Shown one piece after another: positions 22,476-34,802 of a stretch of DNA of 64,000 nt (position 1 is the first letter of the stretch; each line of letters opens with the position of its first letter). A program made the position numbers and the translations under genes. Source of the DNA: Cystobasidiopsis lactophilus (Eukaryota; Basidiomycota; Agaricostilbomycetes; Agaricostilbales; Chionosphaeraceae); the NCBI GenBank assembly GCA_001599975.1, contig BCIO01000002.1, positions 2,987,883-3,051,882 on the forward strand, given 5' to 3'. The notes under the pieces were generated by a model. It was given only the letters and a program-made list of their open reading frames with translations. It searched no databases and was not told where the DNA came from.

Positions 22476-23228
22476 CCTGGGCGTTGGGCGTCTTCTGGAG
22501 AGAGGCTCGACCGGTGACGCGCAATCCGTTTCTTGGAGCCACACCAACTCGAGGTTCCCATTTGCACTTCTTCACTGCGTGTTCAAGGTGTGAAAATGTG
22601 CATAACTGCTCAATGCTGCCGTCTCGAGAGATTCTGTTCTCGGCTTGGCCCATGCGCCATGCCTGTGCGAGGTGGCGGCCAGCAGGCTGTGGCTTCCCTC
22701 TTGCAGGTCGTGTTCCTGCTCTTGTCTAATGCTCTTACGATCTGCATGACCTCTGTGACCGTGCTCTAGACACTCATTTGGACCGATTGTCTGTCATTGC
22801 CACCAAACTCGGATCCTGCAGCCTGTTCGGCTCCGCTAAAGACGGGCTTGCTGTGGCTGCGCCTCTTCTTACCGCCTCGCTTAAATTGCATGCGAACGCT
22901 GAGGTGCGGACAAGTCAAGCCTATTGATTTGATTACTCACTGGTATCGATGGCAAGCGAAAAGCGGCGGACTGCCCACTCGCTATTCAATGTCCTTAACG
23001 ATGGCGAACTGTCTCTCCACACAATTATATTACCGGTGAACTCCACGCATTGACGGCGACTCCTGTTCTGTGGCTCGTAAAGAGATGTCAGACTCAATGC
23101 ATGCCTTTTGTCGCCATATGTAAAAGACGGCTTGGGCCGCTTCCGCTTAGCTTGCGCCGCCACTGTGGCGATGCTTGATTGTAGACCAAAACTTGCTGGA
23201 GAGCTTCTTCCTTTTGCTCCAGACCAAG
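22476..23228. other. Intergenic stretch, RPN10 promoter side
   Basis: About 750 bp between divergent starts (RPN10 and the secreted-protein gene). No frame here has family resemblance or consistent splice structure. It should contain both promoters. Confidence 0.4.
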
Positions 23229-24692
23229 ATGCTCTTCGTGTACTGCCCACACCTGCTGGCTGTCGCCTGGGCTATTTTGCGCCTGGTGGCCGCGGCGCCT
23301 GTCGAGCATACGTATGTCAATTATATGGGATACTTTGACTACGCTTCACGAAGGACTAACAGGCTCGACGTCGTGCTGGATAGCGCTGTGGACGGCCCAA
23401 GCCTTGCTCTGGCTCGAGAGATGAACACCACTTGGGGCCGACACTTCGTTCAAGTCGAACACATCACTAAACGTCAAGATGATCCTTACCCGTGGACTAA
23501 CTTGGACCATTGCCCTGGGAGTTCTATCGGAGGTGATTTTCTTCCATCTTGAACTCTTCCCAGGCACACTCGGGCTAACGACGACTAAAAGACGCCGACC
23601 TCTGCACTTTTGAGCCCATAAACATCTACAATACAGCAATTGATGCAAGCTCGCCGTCTCCGTGCCACCAGGCTCAAGGCTGATTGATCTTCCCAGCTCT
23701 TCAGGCTGTATGGCAACAAGCAAAGCAACTGCGGCGGTGCAGTAGTCCGTTAAATCACCACGAAGACGCTAGATCAGTGAGCCTTTGGCGCAAGTGAGCA
23801 GGATATATCGACCACTGTCACAGAGTCGTCCACAATCGAGCATATGTCGTCAAAGACCAGTAAATCCCAGCCTTTCGCCTTGCTCAGATTTTGTCTTGAG
23901 CTGACTAGCGGATGCAGCTTCTACGAGTATTGAGCTATCAATTGGGAAGATCCTAGATATTGGTGGCGGCAGCACAACCACGTACTTTTTCATTTCTGCT
24001 TTGCTTGGCTGTGGTCTCATTATCGAGGCAGATTTACAGAAAGCTGGTCACAGAGTGAGATGTGCCGTTTGCTTGCCTCGTCGTTGGTTTAACGATTGCC
24101 GACAGCGTACATGTTGGGGACTTCTGAAGGCATCACGGTCCCTGCTGACAACGAAGGTGGCATCATGGTCCACCAAGACTGGATTTATTCAACGGGTCGT
24201 GTCAAAATGTGGGTCAAAGTTCACGTTGTGCTCTTCCAATGTTGACTGCCAGCCCTGAGCAGAAACTATGGTGATCGTCACGACGGCCATTACATCTGGT
24301 AAGTCATGAGACTGCACTCTGGCGGGTTTGACAACGTTTTATCGATAGGTACTACAATGATATGGAGGTGTGGACTCCGGTGCCAAACGAGAATCCAACG
24401 TGTGAGTTTCGGTCGATTGCGCTCAGCCCCTCGCTGATGTTCGGGATGGAAGTCTCTGCCGACGTGGGACCCTGCCCTCATGTGAGCAATCCCGTTTTAT
24501 GCTATCTGTCGGTCCCATCTGGCTGACTGAATGGAATTGCAGGGCACCAACAGCAACGCTTGGATGTATTCGCAAGACCAATTCCAAGTCGGTAAGCACA
24601 TACGCTGTGTTGTATACAAGCCCTGCTGAGTGTGCATCAGCACTCAATGGTGACAAAACTGTCCTTGAACCCGACCCTTAGGTCTACGCTAG
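23229..24692 (+). CDS. Predicted secreted protein of unknown family, intron-rich
   Basis: The ATG at 23229 opens a clear signal peptide (MLFVYCPHLLAVAWAIL then RLVAAAPVEH), followed by YVNYMGYFDYASRRTNRLDV and DPYPWTNLDHCPGSSIG. Later pieces in phase are DADLCTFEPINIYNTAID (about 23590), YMLGTSEGITVPADNEGG and DWIYSTGRVKMWVKVHV (24105-24225), and NYGDRHDGHYIW (24264-24299). They continue with YYNDMEVWTPVPNENPT, FSADVGPCPHG and TNSNAWMYSQDQFQVG, ending about 24692. The last four introns have matching phases and good CTGAC-like branch sites; the region 23640-24060 could not be resolved with confidence. Cys and aromatic content suit an extracellular enzyme or lectin. I do not recognise the family. 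Expression is probably conditional, but nothing in the sequence shows that directly. Confidence 0.5.
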
Positions 24693-24978
24693 TCCTCTTC
24701 CTCTCTCTGCAATGCCCACTCCTTCCAAGCCGGCCAAGAGCCGGCCGAATGCTTCCCCTCTCTCTAATTCAAGCTGCGACCAGCCCTAATCAAGGATGAT
24801 ACACGCTAGCGCGCAAGTGGTGATTGCCTCGAGACAAAGTCGAGACTCGTCTACATAGCTTTCATGCTACATGCTAAAAGTATAACAATGCGAATAATCA
24901 ATTAATCATGCTACATTTGGAGAGGGCTGATTAACGGACTTGATCAGAACTGGTGTAAACAGAGCTCGGGAGAGCGAC

Positions 24979-27610
24979 TCACAGTGGATCGTCGCCGCCA
25001 TCAGAAACTGTCGCTTGCCGGTACAACCGATGCGTGATCAGCTCTTCCTCGTGTACTTCTGAGGACGGCGACACAGGCGCCGACGTTTTCCCAGGCGAAT
25101 CCGTCAACTTGCCGCCAGTAAGCTGAAGCGAGGTGCCACCGAGTTCGCGGGTGGCTTGTCGCCGCCGCCTGCGCCGGTGCAGGGGTAGAGATAGCCACAT
25201 GACAAGATACTGGGCGATGATGTGACACCACTGACAGCCGCTTCAGGAGCTGCGATAAATGATCAGCATAACAACTTACTAATGAGATGCTCATCGCAGG
25301 CAGAATCCAACTGGCCCCGAGCCAGTCGGCCAGCGTGGTTCCAGAAATGTTCTCAATGACGACCGTCATCTGCTTGCTGTCCGGAAAGGCGATGGCCAGT
25401 TCGGGAGCTTTCCATCCTATGGTGAGCAAGCCGAGGAAGCACCACACAATTCCCACAGCCAGCCGAAATGCGACTGAAGTCTCAACTTTGAGCACCTGGA
25501 TTCAAGCGCGGGAGGAATCAAGGCCTACTAGAGACCCAGTATATCCGATCTGGACAGCAGCTCAGACGCCGAACCGACGATGCTATCAGATAGACGATGA
25601 GCTCACCACGAAGCCTCCTTTGTATGCAGTCCATTGCCACCCAGATCACAAGGACAAAACCAAGGCAGGGACAGACCCAGCGCACGTAATCTGTCCCTAA
25701 TGCAAACAATTGGTTGCAGACCTCGATCGCCTGATACGAACAGTGTAAGAGCTTATTACCGCAACCGAAAGTTCGAGAACAAACCAAAGTGTAGTCGACG
25801 TGAGAGTTGCCTTTAGCCAGTGAGTCAATTTCAATAGCCAAAGCGCGAGAGGTCGATATGTCGAAGCTTTCGAAGAGGGTGCCGAGGAAGCCGACAAAGA
25901 AGCGACCGAGAGCGTCGTACCTTATTGTTCAGGCGCTCCTTAGACTTTATTCGTGGCTACCTGAGACGTTTTGCACTCACGGCGTAGCGCCCCCGGTCGT
26001 GTCGTCTAAATCCGGGAAGCTCAACGAGAGCTGGGTCAGAGCCTTCTTCAGATTCGGATACATATCGGGAGTCAGCTTGGTCTTCTGATCGCTGGCGAGT
26101 GCGTGGAAGATGGCCTCCAGCTCGAAAAAGACACCAGACAGCACGGCGAAGAGCCCGTTGTGAATGACCAGCCGCTTGACGCCTTGAAGCAGCAGGACTA
26201 GAGCGAGATGGAAGGGGTAGTGCAACCAACAGAATAGCTGGCTTTCGAGAGTACTGAGAGGCCGCTCTTTGTCGAACGAATTGAAGATGATCCACCAGAG
26301 GGCGAATTGAACGCACAAGGCGCTGACGATTCGGGCATAGGCTGCAGAAGTCAGGCCAACGCCCATTGCTGCTGCTGCGGAGGCTTCAAAGAGCGAGAGG
26401 GCGCCCTCGCCCAAGATGATCAAGGTGACCAGGCCGAATCGTTCGGCCAGCATGGACACTTTTGGAAGACTGCCGCCGCCCTTCTTCCTCTTGCTCAACA
26501 ACGCGGTGAAAAATCCTTCCAGGACGATAGCGCCATAGACCAGGGCGATTTTGGCGACGGCAAAAGTGGAGCCGATGCCGCCGACGAAGTGCGCTGTCAG
26601 CATCGATACCCCCGAGAGGAAGCAGACGAGCGGCTGCAGCAGGTGATCCTTTTTGTGTTGCTTTGAAGAGTGGTAGGCGACTTTAAGGTACTGCAGGGCC
26701 AGAATGAAGCGGCTGATTGCCAGCACGGCGGCAATGTTGCGAAAGGCAATCCCAGAGAAGTGCCAATCTGTGTTCGTCTCAGCGTCCCAGTCTTTTGGAA
26801 CACTGTAGGTGGTAGCGTCGAAGTCGCCGGAGAAAGTGGCGAGAAATGCCAGGACTGGCAGAAACCACAGTGAGATCAGCTGCGGCAAGAAGTAATTCAG
26901 CCCACCTCCGAACTGGGCCAATTTTGCTAACCGATGAAGCAGATCGTGCGTTTGAAACCGGACATCGTAGACAACCTGCGTCTGTTTGCGGGTTCAGCCT
27001 TTGCTACTGTTCAAAGAAATCGCGAGCAAGCCATACTGTCCAAACAAACCACACTGCGTCGTTGAATTCAGGTATTGATTTATACGAAAGGCATCAATGA
27101 AGCTCACAGATGGTGAAGAAGGCCGCATAAGTGCCCACTTGGTCGAGGAGAGACACTTCATGCGTGCTTGAGAAGACGCTGAGAGCTCCGACCAGAGCCA
27201 GATCGAAGAACAGATCAAGCCAGGTCGGATTCCTCTCTGACTGAAGCAGCTCTTGCTTTCCGTCCACCGATTGCACAAAGGGTGAGCGGCTGAGGCCCAG
27301 GAAGTTGTTTACCCGCTCTTCGTACAACAAATCGAGCTCGTGTTGGCTCGGTTCCTTGCGGACTGTGATGATAGGATCGTTCAGCTGGATGTATGTAATC
27401 TACACAGCCAACGAAAATAAGACAAACAATGATCGGCCAGATTGAAAGGCATTTGGGCAACTTGGTGGCCCTGAAAGCCCTGACGGGCACTCGGAGGTCG
27501 CCGACGGGCCTCGCAAGCGCAAAGTCCAGGTGCTCTATGGGGTTGTGTTGGCCAGCCAGCCTTTTGGCAGCAATAGACCAGCCGAAGACATGGCGGTCCG
27601 AGAATGGCAA
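24979..27610 (-). CDS. LtrA-family (low temperature requirement A) membrane protein
   Basis: A multi-exon, strongly hydrophobic protein. The N-terminal part holds LYEERVNNFLGLSR and NPTWLDLFFDLALVGALSV (27330-27170), the LtrA 'W-ELFFDLVFV' hallmark. The core (about 26960-25977) has ISLWFLPVLAFLATFSGDFD, AERFGLVTLIILGEGALSLF (the ER-GL-(V)IILGE motif) and several more membrane spans. After an intron come YDALGRFFVGFLGTLFESFD, DYVRWVCPCLGFVLVIWVAM and VAFRLAVGIVWCFLGLLTIG. The tail is cytosolic and basic (LHRRRRRRQATREL), ending SDGGDDPL. The biological role of fungal LtrA proteins is not established. The start is uncertain: the frame opens at about 27610 without an ATG, so a small upstream exon or a different start is likely. 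It is almost back-to-back with MED4. Confidence 0.75.
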
Positions 27611-27660
27611 GTCGATAATGTCAGCTTGTCCAGCTGCAGCGACTCTCGTTGACTTGTGAC

Positions 27661-28442
27661 ATGCCTGGTCTGGCCGATGAACTCCTCCAGCTCATACTCG
27701 ATTTCGAGCAAAGGAGCCAGCTGCTGTTTGGAGGAGGAAACGTGCCGAAAGAAGCCCTGGACTCGCTCATAGAGACCGACAAAGCCCTTGCTCGACTGGC
27801 CAACCAAGTCCCTCAGCACCAGGCCAACCAAGCGAAGATCGAGCAGTACATCTTAAAGATACAAGAGCATGATGCGCAGTGGAAACGGGACGTGCAAGAG
27901 GCAGAACTCCTCAAAAGGGAGCTGGAAGCTTTGATCGCGCGCGGTCGAAAAGACGAACGGATGATCCAGGAAACGACGCTGCGTGAGTCCCTGACGACCA
28001 GGAGAGAAGCTCCCTTGCTCAAGCAAGAGCCAAACAGACCGCTCGACGCCGGAGCAGATCCTGGCTCTAGGTCGGCAACTTGCTCCCTTCACTTCGGCGC
28101 CGCCCGTCTCCAAGGAATCCATGACGTTCCCACCCGATGTGCGCTCGTTAATGGTGCAGGGCGGCATCCCGCCCTATCCGACAGAAGATGTGATGCGCAA
28201 GGGCATCTTGGGCAGTTTGGAGGCAGAAGCGGAAGAGAAGGACCAGGCGGCCCAAGTCGACCTCGAAGTCACAGGTAATCGACAGTGCTGTTTAATCGCC
28301 GTGATGCCTATTAACATTGACTCTAGGACCCTTGGCACCCCAGCAAGTCCACCAGGCCCACGCTCGCCACCGCCGACAAGAAGTCGAGCACCACGACGAG
28401 TCCGCTTTTGATCTGGACCTCAACCCAGACATGGATTTTTGA
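27661..28442 (+). CDS. MED4: Mediator subunit Med4
   Basis: Three exons. Exon 1 (27661..27982) starts MPGLADELLQLILDFEQRSQ, has SLIETDKALARLANQVPQHQ and a coiled coil through KIEQYILKIQEHDAQWKRD and ELLKRELEALIARGRKDERM. Exon 2 restores HRSTPEQILALGRQL, the Med4 signature, and the closing IPPYPTEDVMRKGILGSLEA; the last exon ends FDLDLNPDMDF. Med4 is a core subunit of the Mediator middle module, pairing with Med9 and Med7/Med21. The ATG at 27661 is used because the frame further upstream lacks ATG. Head-to-head with the LtrA-family gene and tail-to-tail with the MFS_5 gene (46 bp). Confidence 0.88.
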
Positions 28443-28488
28443 GCACTGTATTTTGAACACTGTGGCTGTGTGGCATGCGTCCAAGTTG

Positions 28489-30266
28489 TCAAGCTTCCAC
28501 CTCGTCTGCGCCGACGGACTCGTATCGGGGTGCTGGCGTGTTGCCTTGGCTACGGGTCGTTTTTAAAACCAACAGATAAATCTGGAGGCGCTGCTGAGCT
28601 TCATCCGTGAGCATAAAGCGACTGGCAACCTACAACAGCTCCGGATCCGCAGAGAAGACCAAAGGATGATGCCGCGGATATCGCCTTGTGATGCTCTTCG
28701 ACCCCGACCAACAGTGTGAGCGTGACCACGACGTTGAGAGGCAACCGGAACATGGACGTGTACTGTGCAGTCGTTGAGACAGGCAAGGAAGACTGGACCA
28801 TATCGGTCTACTTACAGTCGCACGGGCTTCATCTGCAATGATCTCGCTCTTGAGCCACCCCATCAGCGGATAATACATTCCCGCGGTGGCCTCAAACAGG
28901 CAAAAGGCCCAAAAGATGAGGTTCAGTCGGACCGAATAGCCCGCCATAGCAATGGCGAGCGACGCTAGCGCGGCCATGGCGGCCAGCATTTTGGCGTGCA
29001 GAAGAACCGGCGAATCGCGGGAGAGGAACTGCGTGAAGGGCGAGTCGTCTGTTTCCGGGTCCGAGGCGCTGTAGCGGATGATGTGGCGGTATAACAGGCT
29101 GCCCAGCATGAAGGAGCACATGAAAGAAGAGAAGATGAGCCCGAGCGGCAGAGAAGAGGAGAGGCTGATTGAGATGAGCGAGGCGGCTTCTTCCATCACT
29201 GGCACCCAAGTGAAGACGAAGATGTAGAGCGAGCTTTCGAAGACCGTTTGGGTCAAAACCAGCGCCAACAGGTTCGAATCTTTTGCGCGCCTCTCAGTTC
29301 AGTCGTCAAAGCTTGAGCAGAAAGTCCACCTACCATCACGGATGGCTTGGAAAGCTCCCACAATGTGGAAACCTCGAGTGCCAAGAGATCCCCGCTGCCC
29401 GTTGCTGCCTCCAAAGTTTTCCTTCCACAAGAGCAGGAAAGCTAGAAAGGCGACAGAAAGAAAGAAGACGGCAGTGTGAAAAGGCGCTTTAGCGGTCCCG
29501 GCGCGGTCGACCAGTGAGTTGGAGAACACGCCGCAGATGACGGCGACCAAACCGTTGAGGAAGCCGGCAGAGCCAAAGATGGCCGAAAGCTGACTTGGCG
29601 CAAGGTTCATTTCGTGTGCCGACGAGACAAGCCTACGAGGTACAGCATTAGACCAGCGGCTGAGCTTTCGAGAAGCTTCAAACTCACCATGTTTCTGGGA
29701 CCGACATGAGAATGCTGGTGGCGAAGCCGCCACAGATGCGAGCCAGGACACAGGCCGTCCAGGATGGTAGAGTGATCAACGAGCAGTCGATAATGTAAAG
29801 GATGCAAAGGGCCAAGCAGAGCCGCCGCCGACCGCTACATCAAGGAGGAAAGCAGAACCTCAGAAGGCGCCTGCCATAGAGCACCGCGGACTCACTAGAC
29901 GTCGGCCAATCTTCCTACAATAGGCGCGCTGACAGCAGCAGTCGCGAAGCCGATGACGAATAAGGTGGCCACCGCGTCAATGCTGAACTTGTGCTCACTG
30001 GCGTCTGAATTCAGCCGGGAACTCAGCCTCTCGCCGGTTTCAGCTTACTCGTGCAACAGCCGGAAGGAGTAGGGTCCTTGTAGCCAGTCTGAAGTCATGA
30101 TCAATGCGTAGACGACAAGATAGCGTCTTGCGAGGGAGGACGCCGCCCCGGCATCCGCGGAGTCTGGGGACTTTGTGGGCTCCTTGTAGCCATGGACAAT
30201 CAGCAAGCCGATTGTTGCCAGTACCAGGACTGTCAACTGGCTGAGGAAGAAAGGCGCCAGAGCCAT
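28489..30266 (-). CDS. MFS_5 family transporter (molybdate-anion transporter type)
   Basis: Starts MALAPFFLSQLTVLVLATIG at 30266 and has the family signature MTSDWLQGPYSFRLLHE (about 30100-30050). It then carries the N-half MFS loop (GRLADVYGRRR-like, about 29930-29820), VSSAHEMNLAPSQLSAIFGS, and LTQTVFESSLYIFVFTWVPV. The end of the second half reads FCLFEATAGMYYPLMGWLKS, followed by EARAT and YTSMFRLPLNVVVTLTLLVG. The DWLQGPY and GxYYPxxGxLKS..R.T..FRxPLN motifs define PF05631, whose characterised member is eukaryotic MOT2/MFSD5. About 12 membrane spans. The last exon probably reads QRLQIYLLVLKTTRSQ and ends DEVEA with TGA at 28489-28491. Substrate is inferred from family only. Confidence 0.85.
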
Positions 30267-30655
30267 GGCGCCAACGGATCTGTTGGAGGGCAAAACGAAA
30301 GCTGAGGCGGAGGATCCCAGAAATGGAGCGTGACGCCTTTTGCAGGCTGGTCTTTGACAAAAACTAGGGTGGAACTAGACGATAGACATCAACCGGCGTG
30401 GCGGTGGGAGAACAACGTCTGGGGAATGGACGCTGTGATGAAAGAACGATCGTCGTCGCGTCCTGGCGCCGGGCTCCAACGGCGGCGTAAACTCCGTGGC
30501 CGAGAGGCAACATCTGGTGCATTCAGACGGGTGCATAGAGGCATTCAAAGCAAATAGTACAGAAAATGCAGCGATGAATGTCCCTGCATTGGCCCAACCC
30601 GGTCTTGTCCAAACCTTGACGGTGTCAAACTCCGGCGCAAAGGCGTGACTACGCT

Positions 30656-31427
30656 TCATGCGATGGGGATCTTGAAGATGTTGTCGCGATACCACTTGAG
30701 CTCCGAGATTGAGTAGAGGATGTCTGTCAGGGCTCGGTGAAGCGCATTGTCGGAGTCCTTCTTTTGGTCCAAGTCTTTGCGGAGCCTCGCTGCCGCCGAA
30801 GGGTCCCAACGTAAGACCAGCTCTGTAGGTGTGGTCAGAGAAGTCCCGATTGAGAAATTTCCCAAAGCTTGCCTTTGATTGTCGAAACATCGCAGACTCG
30901 ATAGCTTAAATGATCATGGAGAAGTCTCATGTCCTTGCGCAACCAGGTCTTGTCCACATGCACACTGCTGCCAGCCAGAAGCGCCCTTCCGGCGTCTGGC
31001 ATCCTCTGCTTGACGTAGGCCAGAACCTTTGCTTCCACCTCCTGCATCCCAAACGGCGCCTCGAGACACTCCTTTGTCAACCCCGTTTTGCCGTGTTGCT
31101 TAATACACCAATCGTTCATGTTGTCCAATATGGACTTGCTCGTGCGCACAGGGTAGGAGACGCCTTCGTCCAGGGGCTTCAGGTCTTTCGGGGCCACCTC
31201 TCGTAAGTTTTGGCGTCGAATATTACGGCCAATAGCTGACCTTTATCTGTGACAATGGCAGCAATTTCCAATATGACATCTTTTTGAGGGTCGAGGCCCG
31301 TCATCTCCAGGTCAATCCACAGCAAGAAACCATTGTTTGCGAGGGGCCTCATTTGAGCCACCGAAGTCGAAGCAGGCGCGCTGGCCCAGCCCACGTAGGA
31401 GAGAAATCGCGTCATGACGGTGGTCAT
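30656..31427 (-). CDS. REX2: Oligoribonuclease / RNA exonuclease Rex2 (DEDDh)
   Basis: Reads [20 protein letters not shown], then the ExoI motif [19 protein letters not shown] and [14 protein letters not shown]. After one intron come [34 protein letters not shown] (ExoII), [12 protein letters not shown], and after another intron [20 protein letters not shown] (ExoIII, catalytic His and Asp), ending FKIPIA. These are the DEDDh residues of oligoribonucleases, which remove short RNA oligomers down to mononucleotides. In fungi Rex2 is mitochondrial; the basic-aromatic first 30 residues could be a presequence (inference). The frame continues upstream without ATG, so 31427 is the best start, with 31415 as the alternative. 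Confidence 0.9.
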
Positions 31428-31674
31428 GTTGTCGAAGAGCACTATTGAGGTGATAGCGAGCAAGGTTTTGACGGATTGAGGAGCAGAAGCGCATGCCAGC
31501 AGCGATTGAGTGGCCTCTGCGGTGGCGAAGACTCGTGGGTCCTCAGTCGACAGAATCGACTTCTCAGGGGTCCTCAAAGATAGTAGAGACAGTTCCAAGG
31601 GGCAGCAGAGCGATGGGGTTCGTCAGATTGGTTGCAAATTACAGCGACTTGTGTCTCTAATAGTTTAAGCCAGG

Positions 31675-34600
31675 CTAATTAACTTCTCTAGGTTCGTCTG
31701 TGCCTTCAGGTAGGTCGTTGAGGATCATGGAAGCGCGGTTGGACAGCGACTCGAGGGAGAGTGCCTTCTTGACCGCTCGCAGCTTCTTGGCCGACAGGTC
31801 GCGCTCGCGCGACAAGTCTGACACCATCTTCAAGAGTCGTTGGAGCTCGTTGTTGGATTGTTCTCTTGCTTCAGCGGCTTGCTGTTCTGCTCGGGTCGCC
31901 ACCCCCTTCCACTCGCGGAGGATGTTGTCCTCCTCTTCGTACCGGCGCTTCTCGGACGCCTTCAAGGCCTCGCGCAGCTCTTGCAGATCGGTTGAGCAGG
32001 TCTCGACGTGCGAAATGTACTTTTCGCGGGCGCGAGCGAGTTCGGCCTCTTGGTCGGCAAGCCGCTTGAGGAGCATCGCATTGTCTACCGAGAGCCGGTC
32101 GTTCGCGGCCTTGTGGTCGTCCACCAGCTTTTGATAAGACGCTCGTGCTTCTTTAGAGTCGGCTTTGCTTGACCGCCGTGCCACAGCGGCGGCGGGCGGC
32201 GCTGAGGCGGCAGCCAGCCACGCTTGCTCGGGCGGCGCCGCGTGATAGTCTTGCGAGCCAGAGCCCCGCGAGCCCTTGCTGCCAAAGCTGCTCCTTGCTG
32301 AGTCAGACGATGGGTGATTGGGGGCGAAGGGCGAAAGCATCAAGGTGTCGTCGGTGATGTTGTTGGACTGGACCATGGCGGTAAGGCCCAGCGGTGGTCC
32401 CTTGTCGCGCCGCGAGGAGGACTGAGGAACTTGACTGGCGAGAGCGGGAGGGTTGAAAGGGATCGCGGGGGGCAAGCCGTCTGAAGAACCCGATCGAGAG
32501 CCCGAACGGGAGCCCACCGCATGCTCCACCGAGCTTTGAGACCCCCGCGAGCGAGCCGAGACGTTGTCGTTTTGGGTGATCGTGGGCAGCTTGCTCGGTT
32601 CACCGTCGCGCCAAATGGGGAGCGGCGAGCTGTCGAAGGACGGTTGCCTTGTCCGGTCGACTGGAAGTGACAGCTTCTTCTCCATGGACATGGACCGCTG
32701 CGGTTGCTGGATGCTGGCATACACGTGCGGGCGGTCGACCGAAGGAGCGCTCTGGGATGGTCCGGATAAAGAAGCCTTGGGTGACTTGTCCTTGTCGACC
32801 GATGCCGTTCTTGGCTTGAACGGCATCGTGGACGGCGAGGGAAACTGGGCGGTCAGGCTTTCCAGGGTGCCGGAAGACTTGCGGGCTGGGGTGTAGCCAA
32901 AGTTCCTCCTCATCCGAGCGTCCTCCTCCTCTGGCACTTGCTCGTCTTCCGTGGCCTGGCCAAAAGCCAACCCGGGCTCGGAGATTGCGATGGGCGGGGT
33001 CGACTCCATCTTGTAATACTCGTCGAACAGAGCCGCCTCTGAAGCGGGCCGGAAGGCAGCCGAAGACCGGTCGTACGGCTGCTGGCTCGGAGCCAGGCCA
33101 GTGTTGGCTTGCGGCTGGACAACAGGCGAGCGGTCGATCTTGGGCGAGTCCTCGGCCATCACAGCGGCACCGCAAATAGCTGGCCAGTTCTGCAAGATCC
33201 ACTGCAAGCTGGCCTCCGCCTTCCTGAGGTCGGACGCTTCGGTCTTGGCCAGCGATCTCGAGACTCGAGGCGCCATGAGCGCTGGGCCGAGCTGAATGGC
33301 CAAGCTCTCGTTGGTCAGGCCGTTCTCCTTGTGCTGGGTGAGCTGGCACAGAAATGCGACGAGGTAGACGAAGAGCGAAAAGTTGAGCTTGGGCAAGAGC
33401 CGCAAGATGGTCTGCACCGAAAACGGAATGAGATTTGACTTCCGAAAAGCTTAAGAGAGCATGTGGAGACACACCTGAGCAGCAATCACTCTGGTCTGAA
33501 AGTCAATGGTGTTGTCGATGCAGCAATTGAGGAAGAGGCGGAAGAGCCGGTGGTCGAACACTGGCTCGGGCAGCTCTTGCAGGTAGCGCTTGAACAAGGC
33601 GGCGATGGTTTCGATGTCTTCTTCACGAAGGTCGACATTGTCCCCGTAGAGAGGAGGCTTGTCGAACTTGGTGACCAGATTGCTGAGGCGACTCGGCGAG
33701 CTGGTCGTCCGGAAAAGCGCCGGTGTGTCCAATCCTGTTTTCATGATTCGGTGAGCATATGGTCTTGATAAGCCTGGTGGTAAGAGGACAAACCTCGACG
33801 GTACATCTCTTCGATTATCGAAAAGGAAATAATCGGCAAAATGTGAAATTGGCCACCTGCAGCAACAATGAGTTGTCGTTCGGGCTACAAAAGAGTGTCG
33901 ACGATGAAACGCACCGATTACACTCATGCAAGAGGCCGACTTGGGCAGCTGGCTGAGGGGCACGCCAAACACGCCAGCGGATGGCTCTTCTGGAATGACT
34001 GGCACAGTCTCGATCATGTCCTTGGTGACCTGACGCTTGGACTTGGTGCGCTTAAAAGTGAAGAGCTTTCGTTTGCCTTTCGCATCGTGCGTGGCCGGGA
34101 AGGCGTGGCCAGAGCCGGTCCGCTTCATTTCGCCAGACCCAACCTGGGGCGAGGGCGGCGCGGTGGTGGGCTTGACGTCCGGCTGCTCGATGTTCTCAAT
34201 CGCCTTTCCGTCCACTCCCTCCAGCACCGAGTCACCCAAGGTGGCTGCCAGCCTCCGCAGCAGGTCGGCCCTAAACTCCCGCTCTGACGCCTCTTGGTCG
34301 ACGGGCAGCGGCGGCTCGGGTGTGGACTGGGGGACCACTGGAGACTGGGGCACCGTCCTCATGTTGGAGGAACCGGCGGTAGGGGCTGACCCGCCATCCT
34401 CCTCGGCGAGAACGAGCGATGCTGGCCGGGGAGGTCGAGGCGGTTGCTGCACGGTGTTGGGCTGTGCCGTTGATGAATGAGCTCCCGATGCTCTTGATGT
34501 ATGGACAAATGGCTTACCTCCAGTTCGAAGACGGAGTTTTTGCGAGAGCGCACTTTGACGGGCGCCAGGATGGGCGGCGGCGTGGGCGGCGGCTGCTCTT

Positions 34601-34802
34601 TGAACTTGAAGGTGATGCTCGAGTCGGAAGGCGGCTGGGACCTGCGAGGGAGTCTCGACTGGCTGGTGCTGAGGCTGCGGGCAGATCCAGAGGTGCGAAG
34701 CGGCTGCGTGCTTCCAGGTTTGCGGATCTCAGCTGGAGCGGCGGCGATGGATTGCGGTAAAGCCTGGCTGGACGCCCCCTCTGCTGCTGGCTGGCCTGAC
34801 AT
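31675..34802 (-). CDS. Rho GTPase-activating protein with C-terminal coiled coil
   Basis: About 980 residues. The N-terminus (from MSGQPAAEGASSQALPQ, 34802) is Ser/Pro-rich with polyproline runs. The RhoGAP domain starts FGVPLSQLPKSA and passes FSIIEEMYRR | GLDTPALFRTTSS (arginine finger in LFR, split by an intron near 33690-33750). It continues EEDIETIAALFKRYLQELPE, TILRLLPKLNFSLFVYLVAF and NGLTNESLAIQLGPALMAPR. A Ser-rich linker (about 33100-32200) leads to a long coiled coil, YQKLVDDHKAANDRLSVDN to KKLRAVKKALSLE, and ends TDEPREVN. It turns off Rho/Cdc42/Rac-type GTPases in polarity or wall control; the exact GTPase cannot be told. The domain order RhoGAP then coiled coil, without a visible FCH or LIM domain, is best described generically. 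Confidence 0.88.

Noticed and set aside
29255-29290. GGTTCGAATC, resembling a tRNA B box
   Set aside because: It lies at an exon edge of the MFS_5 transporter and no matching A box or cloverleaf is visible.
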